From NCBI GenBank assembly GCA_003448685.1, contig DLXW01000182.1, positions 1,902-13,000 on the forward strand: 11,099 bases of DNA. The letters run 5' to 3'. Each line of letters starts with the position of its first letter. Position 1 is the stretch's first letter. Below the pieces are notes generated by a model, which was not told the origin of the DNA, searched no databases, and worked only from the letters and a program-made list of their open reading frames with translations. Shown here piece by piece: positions 7,339 to 11,099 of this stretch. Source of the DNA: Cyanothece sp. UBA12306 (GTDB taxonomy: Bacteria > Cyanobacteriota > Cyanobacteriia > Cyanobacteriales > Microcystaceae). Both the position numbers and the translations under genes were made by a program.

Positions 7339-7686
7339 ATGAATAAACTAAAATTCTTTGCAACAGCCCTACTTGTTTGTATTCACTTCTTTGTTTTTAG
7401 TGCCAGTGCCTATGCAATGATTGAAGTTCCAGGGTGTAGAGATGCTTGGAATTCGATTAGTGAGGTTAATCAAATTAGTAGTCTTGAGACTTTAATTAAA
7501 ACTGATTGTGCAATTTTACATCGCCAAGGATTTCGTCTTCCTAAAGATGGAGGAACCTATGATCCTGATATTTGTGCACCTGCTTGGAATCAGCTTATCC
7601 AAGCTAAGAAAGGCGAAAGTGTTAAATTTTTGGTAACTCACAACTGTCCAGTTTTCTATCGTAAAGGGTGGGAAAAGTGCAGTTAA
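7339..7686 (+). CDS. Exported small protein with two in-register cysteine repeats
   Basis: A 115-residue protein I do not recognise. Residues 1-26 are a clear Sec signal peptide (Lys3 and Lys5, a hydrophobic core, then ASAYA before Met27), so the mature protein of about 89 residues would be periplasmic, in the thylakoid lumen or outside the cell. The mature part consists of two copies of one pattern: Cys-x2-Ala-Trp-Asn-x18-Cys-x4-Arg-[Gln/Lys]-Gly-[Phe/Trp], at 33-65 and 79-111. Both copies have exactly 24 residues between the two cysteines. Eight positions are identical without gaps. The natural disulfide pairs would be 33-57 and 79-103; Cys114 is left over. There is no Shine-Dalgarno sequence. 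No neighbour suggests a role. A small secreted binding or cell-surface protein is possible, but that is a guess. Confidence 0.85.
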   Translation: MNKLKFFATALLVCIHFFVFSASAYAMIEVPGCRDAWNSISEVNQISSLETLIKTDCAILHRQGFRLPKDGGTYDPDICAPAWNQLIQAKKGESVKFLVTHNCPVFYRKGWEKCS

Positions 7687-7824
7687 ATATTTTACTTCTA
7701 GTAAGGAAAGCCTCAACTTACCTAAATAACTAGAATTAGTCTAAAGTCGAGATCTTGACTTGTTTCCTATTTAGGATACTTGGGTTTAATTTTTAGTTTT
7801 TTAGCGTAAATCTTTTATCCAAAA

Positions 7825-7845
7825 TTGTTTGATTAAGTCAAACAA
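7825..7845. repeat. Small hairpin next to the 7853-7884 terminator
   Basis: TTGTTTGA (7825-7832) and TCAAACAA (7838-7845) pair perfectly over 8 bases with a 5-base loop. It is separated from the larger hairpin to its right only by an A-run, so on the minus strand the two hairpins stand in series around a U-run. Confidence 0.5.
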
Positions 7846-7884
7846 AAAAATAAGCTAAAACGCATTATTAAATGCGTTTTAGCT
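7842..7884 (-). terminator. Rho-independent terminator of the 43-residue minus-strand gene
   Basis: AGCTAAAACGCATT (7853-7866) and AATGCGTTTTAGCT (7871-7884) form a perfect 14-pair stem with loop ATTA. On the minus strand the stem is followed by a U-run (the A-run at 7844-7850), the classical intrinsic terminator layout. On the plus strand it is followed by A-rich sequence, so the hairpin serves the minus-strand gene that ends 65 bases away. It may also block read-through from the plus-strand gene ending at 7686. Confidence 0.8.
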
Positions 7885-7948
7885 AAACAAAAGGCAAAAA
7901 ACAAAAAGGTACACAAAATAAAGTTTTTAAAAAAAAATTAGACTTGAT

Positions 7949-8080
7949 CTATTTACTTAACTCTTCTAAAACTTCTTCTCCATAAAGGTTTGCCAGTCGG
8001 AGTAGATAGTAACTTTCTGGATTATCTTGAGGAACTGTGACTTTTGGATAGATAGCTTTGATTAATTTGGTAGTTGACAT
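7949..8080 (-). CDS. Small 43-residue protein, unidentified
   Basis: A short gene on the minus strand: ATG at 8080, TAG ending at 7949, 43 residues. The protein starts MSTTKLIKAIYPKVTV and ends LYGEEVLEELSK. It is hydrophilic, has no signal or membrane segment and no cysteine, and its C-terminal half (about 21-43) looks like an amphipathic helix. Its reality is supported by a strong intrinsic terminator in the right orientation 65 bases downstream, by the absence of any competing gene, and by ordinary codon use and a composition that reads as a protein. The start has no Shine-Dalgarno sequence, like most genes here. Its upstream region is shared with the divergent gene at 8309 and contains a long folded element. 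I do not recognise it. Small cyanobacterial regulators of this size, such as the ATP synthase inhibitor AtpTheta, are worth comparing, but I cannot recall their sequences well enough to claim a match. Confidence 0.6.
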   Translation of the reverse strand: MSTTKLIKAIYPKVTVPQDNPESYYLLRLANLYGEEVLEELSK

Positions 8081-8126
8081 TTGATTTTAGTATTTTTACT
8101 TAGTTAAATATATTATCTTCTTAGTA

Positions 8127-8220
8127 GAGATAATCTGCTGTGTTGCTAAGCATTAATGGGGTATGATCGATCTCACACTTGGTTTCTGTCTACATTTATG
8201 GTACTGCAACAGATTATCTC
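8127..8220. repeat. Long imperfect inverted repeat (94 bases) between divergent small genes
   Basis: GAGATAATCTG (8127-8137) and CAGATTATCTC (8210-8220) are perfect 11-base complements. Moving inward, TTGC (8143-8146) pairs with GCAA (8206-8209), and CATTAATG (8151-8158) pairs with CATTTATG (8193-8200) at 7 of 8 positions, leaving an apical loop of about 34 bases. In addition ATGGGGT in that loop (8156-8162) is complementary to ACCCCAT (8236-8242) beyond the stem, which would allow an alternative fold or pseudoknot. It may be a structured leader for either neighbour, a free RNA or a miniature mobile element. Confidence 0.6.
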
Positions 8221-8308
8221 AAATTTGGGTTGAACACCCCATCCTAAAATGACCCCTGACGTTAGATAATAGAAATATAGTTGGTCAATCTGTAAATAAT
8301 ATAAAGCC

Positions 8309-8656
8309 ATGGATAAAAGATCACTTCCTCCTGATGATTTACCTCCGAGAATTCCTCCTGACTGGGAATTAGCCAAGGAACTTGACGAAGTTACTGGTCG
8401 CTATTTTTATCAAGATTGCGATCGCGCTACTCAAAGGGTACTTTCTGGATGTGGATGGTATTTCTCTAGTTTCATTAATGTTTTAACTCTAGTTATTGTC
8501 TGTCCTGATAAAAATACTAATTGGCAAATTTTGAAAAAACTAGATTCTTTATCTAACTATTTAAAAACATTCACTAACAGTGCCAAAATCCGTATTTACC
8601 CCCCGCCTGGAGAAGGTACAGTCATGGAAATTCCGGTTAATGCAGAATTAATATAA
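8309..8656 (+). CDS. Hypothetical 115-residue soluble protein
   Basis: I do not recognise a family. The protein opens with a proline-rich acidic segment (LPPDDLPPRIPPDWELAKEL, residues 6-25). A WW-like short stretch follows, DEVTGRYFYQD. Next come a compact hydrophobic strand or helix (about 54-66, FINVLTLVIVCPD), a helical part with NTNWQILKKLDSLSNYLKTF, and the tail AKIRIYPPPGEGTVMEIPV. The hydrophobic stretch is too short and mixed to be a convincing membrane span, and there is no signal peptide. The fold could be a small alpha/beta domain. The first codon overlaps no gene; there is no Shine-Dalgarno sequence. It is followed by its own intrinsic terminator (8672-8706), so it is a single-gene unit, divergent from the 43-residue gene. 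A HIP1 octamer lies inside it at 8418. Function unknown. Confidence 0.8.
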   Translation: MDKRSLPPDDLPPRIPPDWELAKELDEVTGRYFYQDCDRATQRVLSGCGWYFSSFINVLTLVIVCPDKNTNWQILKKLDSLSNYLKTFTNSAKIRIYPPPGEGTVMEIPVNAELI

Positions 8657-8671
8657 TCGACTAATTAACTT

Positions 8672-8706
8672 AGCTCCGTAGATAGCGGAGCTTATTTTAT
8701 TTTTAT
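8672..8706 (+). terminator. Intrinsic terminator after the 115-residue gene
   Basis: AGCTCCG (8672-8678) and CGGAGCT (8686-8692) pair perfectly around a 7-base loop and are followed by the T-rich stretch TATTTTATTTTT. It starts 16 bases after the stop codon at 8656. Confidence 0.8.
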
Positions 8707-8769
8707 AATTAGGATAAATCAATAATGATATTATTAACTTGAATTTGCACTAATGGTGATTAATAGAGC

Positions 8770-8775
8770 AGGAGG
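8770..8775 (+). promoter_or_regulatory. Strong Shine-Dalgarno sequence
   Basis: AGGAGG, six bases before the ATG at 8782, is a perfect anti-16S match. It stands out because almost every other plus-strand gene in this window lacks one, and it fixes the start of the 170-residue protein. Confidence 0.85.
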
Positions 8776-8781
8776 CAAAAA

Positions 8782-9294
8782 ATGAGCAAGCTTCGGAACA
8801 TTTTAATAGGTGCTGGAATTGTTGCTGTTGGCGGTATTGGAACTAAAATGGCTGTCGATTATTTTCGTAACCGTGGCAAGGAAGAAGAACCACCTGAAAC
8901 TGACGTAGATCCTGAACCCACATCTCCTGAGGAAGTTGCTTATGTAACTGTAGAAGAGAGTTCTGTCCAATCATTTCTTGATGCGAGTTTTGGTGCGCCT
9001 GGCCGTTATGTACCTACTCGTCCCCCTAAGGTTTTTGATTATCAAGATCAACAATGTATGGCGATTTGGGCCTACGATAATGAAAAAGAAAAAAATCAAT
9101 TTTTGGCCTTTAAATATACAGATGCAGGGCGTGAAATGATCGCTAGTGTGGGTTATACTTCTGATGCAACCGACTATAACCTTAAATTAGATGGAACTCC
9201 TTTTGCTATTGAAGTTAATGGAGAACAAATGACTTCAGGCCAAGGTGAAACAGATGGAACAGATGAAGTTGATTTAGTTCCTGCTGGTGCTTAA
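8782..9294 (+). CDS. Membrane-anchored acidic protein, unidentified
   Basis: A 170-residue protein I do not recognise. An N-terminal glycine-rich hydrophobic helix (about 7-25, ILIGAGIVAVGGIGTKMAV) after a short basic start looks like a membrane anchor or uncleaved signal. A highly acidic, proline-containing linker follows (about 33-52, KEEEPPETDVDPEPTSPEE). Then comes a folded domain (about 53-155) with YVTVEESSVQSFLDASFG, PGRYVPTRPPKVFDY, a single Cys and several probable beta strands, and an acidic tail rich in Gly and Asp. The ribosome binding site AGGAGG is unusually good for this genome, suggesting high translation. The gene ends just before a strong terminator and faces the convergent exported protein. 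With one anchor and an acidic linker it could display a domain on a membrane surface; the topology cannot be settled from sequence. Confidence 0.85.
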   Translation: MSKLRNILIGAGIVAVGGIGTKMAVDYFRNRGKEEEPPETDVDPEPTSPEEVAYVTVEESSVQSFLDASFGAPGRYVPTRPPKVFDYQDQQCMAIWAYDNEKEKNQFLAFKYTDAGREMIASVGYTSDATDYNLKLDGTPFAIEVNGEQMTSGQGETDGTDEVDLVPAGA

Positions 9295-9316
9295 ATAATA
9301 ACCTAAATCTCGTTAT

Positions 9317-9354
9317 TGTAGGGACTTAAAATATTAAGTCCCTACAGATTTTTT
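9317..9354 (+). terminator. Strong intrinsic terminator between convergent genes
   Basis: TGTAGGGACTTAA (9317-9329) and TTAAGTCCCTACA (9334-9346) form a perfect 13-pair stem with a 4-base loop, followed by GATTTTTTG. It terminates the plus-strand gene ending at 9294 and may also slow the convergent minus-strand transcript, although there is no U-run on that side. The TGTAGGG...CCCTACA ends recall hairpins common between cyanobacterial genes. Confidence 0.85.
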
Positions 9355-9357
9355 GTC

Positions 9358-10116
9358 TTACCAAAAAGATTTCCAGCGACTGGTACGAAGAGTATTATTA
9401 GAATTAGTAGGAATAGTTTGGCTAGTTGTTGTTGGAGACACAGCTAGTCCTGATTGTAAGGTTAGGCTTAAATCTCGGTTAGGATCAATAACAATCATAT
9501 CTTGAGATCCTCCTCCGATAATTTGTCCTTCAGGTAAACCCCATCCTAATAAAGTACCCAAAGCTGCACCTCCTAAGACTTCTAGTGCATCGATACGGCG
9601 ATCGCCTGTGGTTCCTGCAACAATGGTAGCGGTTCCCGCACCAGCAAAGGTCCCTGTTAGAATATTGGCCACACTTGCTCCTTCATTAATAGTTTCTGTG
9701 GTAGAAATAACGCTAGAGGTGGCGTTAATAGGTAACCATTGACCATCACCCATGATAATCTCCCGAGCTACGAATTGAGAACCCCCTGATACTGGTTGAA
9801 TTTGACCAACAATTGTCGTACCTGCTGGAATTAATAAATTACCGTTGCGATCGCGAATATTGGCTGCTACATTCAATTCTAATGGTAAAAATTCGTCTGG
9901 TGCAACACGGATTTTTTCTGAGGAATTATAACTCATAGGAATGAGGGTTCCTGGAGGAATAACTACAGAATTAGAGTTGTTAAAAAAGTTTTGGTTCGGG
10001 CTGTAATTTTGAGCATTAGCAGGGTTTATGGTTACTAAAGGAGTCCCTGCGGTAATACCAATTAAAACAGCCATCAAACCAGATATTGTAGATTTAGAAA
10101 GGTTACTATTTAACAT
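9358..10116 (-). CDS. Exported glycine-zipper-containing protein, uncharacterised
   Basis: A 252-residue protein with an N-terminal signal peptide (about 1-35, hydrophobic core GLMAVLIGITAG, cleavage after ANA before Gln36), hence periplasmic or in the outer envelope. After a short Asn/Ser-rich linker comes a beta-rich part with VIPPGTLIPMSY and DRNGNLLIPAGTTIVGQIQP (about 52-110). A glycine/alanine-rich segment follows (about 145-195: ILTGTFAGAGTATIVAG, then GGAALGTLLGWGLPEG) that could be a glycine zipper. The tail is Ser/Thr/Asn-rich. The PAGT-x-hydrophobic-G pattern plus glycine-rich segment is loosely reminiscent of TrbI/VirB10-type domains; I regard this as a resemblance, not an assignment. 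AAAGGAG lies 10 bases before the start (10127-10133), and the gene converges on the plus-strand gene at 8782. Two HIP1 octamers lie inside (9598, 9847). Confidence 0.85.
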   Translation of the reverse strand: MLNSNLSKSTISGLMAVLIGITAGTPLVTINPANAQNYSPNQNFFNNSNSVVIPPGTLIPMSYNSSEKIRVAPDEFLPLELNVAANIRDRNGNLLIPAGTTIVGQIQPVSGGSQFVAREIIMGDGQWLPINATSSVISTTETINEGASVANILTGTFAGAGTATIVAGTTGDRRIDALEVLGGAALGTLLGWGLPEGQIIGGGSQDMIVIDPNRDLSLTLQSGLAVSPTTTSQTIPTNSNNTLRTSRWKSFW

Positions 10117-10126
10117 TGATCTTTCA

Positions 10127-10133
10127 CTCCTTT
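10127..10133 (-). promoter_or_regulatory. Shine-Dalgarno sequence of the exported 252-residue protein
   Basis: AAAGGAG on the minus strand, 10 bases before the ATG whose first base is 10116. It supports this start, as does the signal peptide that begins there. Confidence 0.65.
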
Positions 10134-10143
10134 GATGTTGAAT

Positions 10144-10168
10144 GAGGGATTGAATCTTTAACTCCCTC
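10144..10168. repeat. Imperfect inverted repeat upstream of the exported protein
   Basis: GAGGGATT (10144-10151) pairs with AACTCCCTC (10160-10168) apart from one bulged C, with an 8-base loop. It lies 28 bases upstream of the minus-strand start and could be an operator or leader hairpin; the arms are short, so chance is possible. Confidence 0.35.
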
Positions 10169-10290
10169 TACTCTTAGATTATCTTTAATACCACGGGGAT
10201 GTCAGTCCCAAAGTTAGTGTATTTTTAAAGTTTTGACTATTAGCTTTTATTTTAATTAAGTGGAAAAAAAGGTAATTTATCAGCTTTGTT

Positions 10291-10299
10291 TGCTATAAT
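10291..10299 (+). promoter_or_regulatory. Extended -10 promoter of the toxin-antitoxin operon
   Basis: TGCTATAAT is a perfect extended -10 element (TGn plus TATAAT). It would start transcription near 10306 and give a leader of about 38 bases. There is no good -35 hexamer 17 bases upstream, as is usual for extended -10 promoters. Confidence 0.65.
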
Positions 10300-10313
10300 T
10301 AGAATGGGGTCAG

Positions 10314-10334
10314 CAGATACAGTCTGTTAACAGA
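10314..10334. promoter_or_regulatory. Putative autoregulatory operator of the toxin-antitoxin operon
   Basis: TCTGTTAACAGA (10323-10334) is a perfect 12-base palindrome. Its left half-site also pairs with a second inverted half, CAGA (10314-10317), over a 5-base spacer, so CAGA, TCTG and CAGA occur in alternating orientation about every 8-9 bases. It lies just after the predicted transcription start and before the toxin ATG, where a toxin-antitoxin complex commonly represses its own operon. Confidence 0.5.
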
Positions 10335-10343
10335 ATAGCTATC

Positions 10344-10631
10344 ATGGAGATTGGCTTTGAATGGGATGACAGTAAAAATAAAGCTAACTTGAAAAAACAT
10401 AGTGTTTCTTTTGAATTAGCTCGAAAAGCTTTTTTTGATCCTCATCGAATTATTGTAGAAGATACTGCGCACAGTAAAACAGAAAATCGATATCATTGCA
10501 TAGGTAAAGTTAATAACGAAATTATTACGGTTCGCTTTACTTATAGAAATGGTAGAATTAGAATATTTGGAGCAGGTTATTGGAGAAAAGGACGAAAATG
10601 TTATGAACAACAACATAAATTACACGGATGA
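10344..10631 (+). CDS. BrnT-family (DUF497) toxin
   Basis: A 95-residue protein with the BrnT pattern: FEWDDSKNKANLKKHSVSFE (residues 5-24), a central FFDPHRIIVEDTAHSKTENR segment (30-49), YHCIGKV, and IRIFGAGYWRKGRKCYEQ near the end (72-89). BrnT toxins have a RelE-like fold, act as ribonucleases that slow growth, and are neutralised by a partner encoded immediately downstream; that layout is present here. In the usual family the last motif reads I[IS]-SAR-R-A-x-x-x-E; here Ser, Arg and Glu of that motif are replaced (Gly76, Gly78, Gly83), so either activity is reduced or this is a cyanobacterial subfamily with its own motif. The ATG at 10344 places the FEWD motif at residues 5-8, as usual. 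It overlaps the antitoxin by 29 bases. An extended -10 promoter and a palindrome lie directly upstream. Confidence 0.85.
   Translation: MEIGFEWDDSKNKANLKKHSVSFELARKAFFDPHRIIVEDTAHSKTENRYHCIGKVNNEIITVRFTYRNGRIRIFGAGYWRKGRKCYEQQHKLHG
10588..10592 (+). promoter_or_regulatory. Shine-Dalgarno sequence inside the toxin gene, for the antitoxin
   Basis: AAGGA lies 10 bases before the ATG at 10603. It favours that start over the in-frame ATG at 10549, which would produce 18 extra residues overlapping the toxin and unlike antitoxin N termini. Confidence 0.5.
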
Positions 10632-10866
10632 ACCAATGGAATTAGGCAAAATTGTTGAGGATTTTTTGCCACCTCCTGAAGAATTGATTTGTAAAAAAAC
10701 AATTATTAAAATTACCTTAGAGTTGAATGAAGAAAAAATTTCTTTTTTAAAAGAAAAAGCCGCGCAAAAACATATTTCTTGTCAGGAAATCATCGAATCA
10801 TTGATTGATCAATATATTTCTGATCAAGTATATGCTAATGATGATATCAACATCGTCAGAAACTGA
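10603..10866 (+). CDS. Antitoxin partner of the BrnT-like toxin (CopG/BrnA-like)
   Basis: An 87-residue protein starting inside the toxin gene (29-base overlap), a usual layout for toxin-antitoxin pairs and one that keeps the two products coupled. Residues 8-28 (TDEPMELGKIVEDFLPPPEEL) match the N-terminal linker of short CopG-like antitoxins. Residues 33-71 form a probable strand (TIIKITLEL) and two helices (NEEKISFLKEKAAQKHIS, CQEIIESLIDQYIS), the ribbon-helix-helix DNA-binding layout. It should bind the toxin through the rest of the chain and the upstream palindrome through the strand. The last residues (DDINIVRN) are a loose tail. The start at 10603 is chosen on the Shine-Dalgarno sequence and the family-like N terminus. 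An alternative ATG lies at 10549. Assigning BrnA proper is uncertain, because the antitoxins are diverse. Confidence 0.8.
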   Translation: MNNNINYTDEPMELGKIVEDFLPPPEELICKKTIIKITLELNEEKISFLKEKAAQKHISCQEIIESLIDQYISDQVYANDDINIVRN

Positions 10867-10899
10867 AGCATCAGATAATTTAAAGGAAGAAAAACAAAA

Positions 10900-10926
10900 G
10901 AGGAATAATATATTAACTATTCCCTC
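10900..10926 (+). terminator. Weak hairpin after the toxin-antitoxin pair
   Basis: GAGGAATA (10900-10907) pairs with TATTCCCTC (10918-10926) over 8 positions with one bulged C and a 10-base loop, 33 bases after the antitoxin stop. No T-run follows, so it is a tentative terminator or mRNA-end hairpin. Confidence 0.35.
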
Positions 10927-10992
10927 AATCGACAATGTTCAAAATCTTTCTTGATCGAGAGAAAAGTTTCAGCAATTAGAACTAGACTTAGA

Positions 10993-11012
10993 GTAGCCAA
11001 TAAATTGACTAC
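10993..11012 (-). terminator. Hairpin downstream of the truncated minus-strand gene
   Basis: On the minus strand GTAGTCAA and TTGGCTAC form an 8-pair stem with one U-G wobble and loop TTTA. It starts 12 bases after the stop codon of the gene at the right edge. The following sequence is not strongly U-rich, so termination is only plausible. Confidence 0.45.
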
Positions 11013-11024
11013 CCTTATTAAATT

Positions 11025-11099
11025 CTAAACCTTCAAACCAGCATTTTCTTGATTGTAGGTTTCTAATTTAATAGGAACAGGTTTCGCATTCCAGATGTT
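11025..11099 (-). CDS. C-terminal end of an unidentified minus-strand gene (truncated by the window)
   Basis: Twenty-four codons are open from the right edge to a TAG at 11025-11027, ending with WNAKPVPIKLETYNQENAGL followed by Lys-Val. The start lies outside the window. The reading looks protein-like, and a hairpin follows in the right direction for a terminator. I cannot assign a family from so short a tail. This gene converges on the toxin-antitoxin operon. Confidence 0.5.
   Translation of the reverse strand, partial: NIWNAKPVPIKLETYNQENAGLKV

Noticed and set aside
7687..7852. Second terminator for the cysteine-repeat gene (TTCTAGT/ACTAGAA, 7696-7735)
   Set aside because: The arms are only seven bases with a 26-base loop and no T-run, so the pairing is not convincing.
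8173..8376. 67-codon open frame on the minus strand
   Set aside because: It overlaps the start of the better-supported plus-strand gene at 8309 and one arm of the inverted repeat. Its protein is low in conserved features, and no terminator or start signal supports it.
8309..8656. WW-domain assignment for the 115-residue protein
   Set aside because: The proline-rich start and the GRYFYQD stretch recall a WW domain, but only one suitably placed Trp is visible and the second conserved Trp/Pro position is not met.
10549..10602. Longer antitoxin start at 10549
   Set aside because: It would add 18 residues encoded entirely over the toxin, without a better ribosome binding site; the ATG at 10603 has AAGGA at 10 bases and a typical N terminus.
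10838..10954. 38-codon plus-strand frame overlapping the antitoxin end (ATGATG start)
   Set aside because: Its composition is biased to Ser, Lys and Asn, it has no recognisable motif or ribosome binding site, and the hairpin at 10900 lies inside it. It is probably chance, though a decayed downstream gene cannot be excluded.
1..11099. CRISPR array, tRNA, rRNA, prophage or complete insertion sequence
   Set aside because: I looked for regularly spaced repeats, tRNA T-loop patterns and transposase motifs on both strands and saw none; the repeats present are short and isolated.

Overview
The window comes from an AT-rich cyanobacterial genome. Three things point there: five copies of the octamer GCGATCGC (HIP1, a hallmark of many cyanobacterial genomes) at 2300, 4357, 8418, 9598 and 9847; an LL-diaminopimelate aminotransferase of the kind cyanobacteria use for lysine synthesis; and mostly absent Shine-Dalgarno sequences. 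A unicellular Crocosphaera/Cyanothece-like organism is a reasonable but unproven guess. No transposase, tRNA, rRNA or CRISPR array is visible.

Left part (1-3025): a tight three-gene NAD operon. nadD (nicotinate mononucleotide adenylyltransferase) overlaps by ATGA an NrtR-type regulator (a Nudix domain with a broken catalytic box plus a winged-helix tail). This is followed after 30 bases by nadE (glutamine-hydrolysing NAD synthetase). The two enzymes carry out the last two steps of de novo NAD synthesis, and the regulator between them probably senses an NAD-derived metabolite. A heptamer tandem repeat runs directly into the nadD start codon.

Middle (3026-7029): an inverted-repeat element, then a large FHA-PAS-PAS-GGDEF-EAL cyclic-di-GMP signalling protein with an altered GGDEF motif and an apparently intact EAL domain. 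A nested dyad lies over the likely promoter of dapL, and dapL itself follows.

Right part (7030-11099): a run of small, mostly uncharacterised genes separated by many hairpins. They are a secreted protein made of two in-register cysteine repeats; a 43-residue gene on the minus strand with its own terminator; a 115-residue conserved-looking protein; a membrane-anchored 170-residue protein with an unusually strong ribosome binding site; and a convergent exported 252-residue protein. After these comes a BrnT/BrnA-like toxin-antitoxin pair with a clear promoter and a palindromic putative operator. The window ends inside a minus-strand gene of which only the last 24 codons are present.

Most worth following up: the 43-residue gene and the long folded element upstream of it (8127-8242), the cysteine-repeat exported protein, the dyad over the dapL promoter, and the toxin-antitoxin operator. 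The NAD operon is a good example of known biology rather than a new system.
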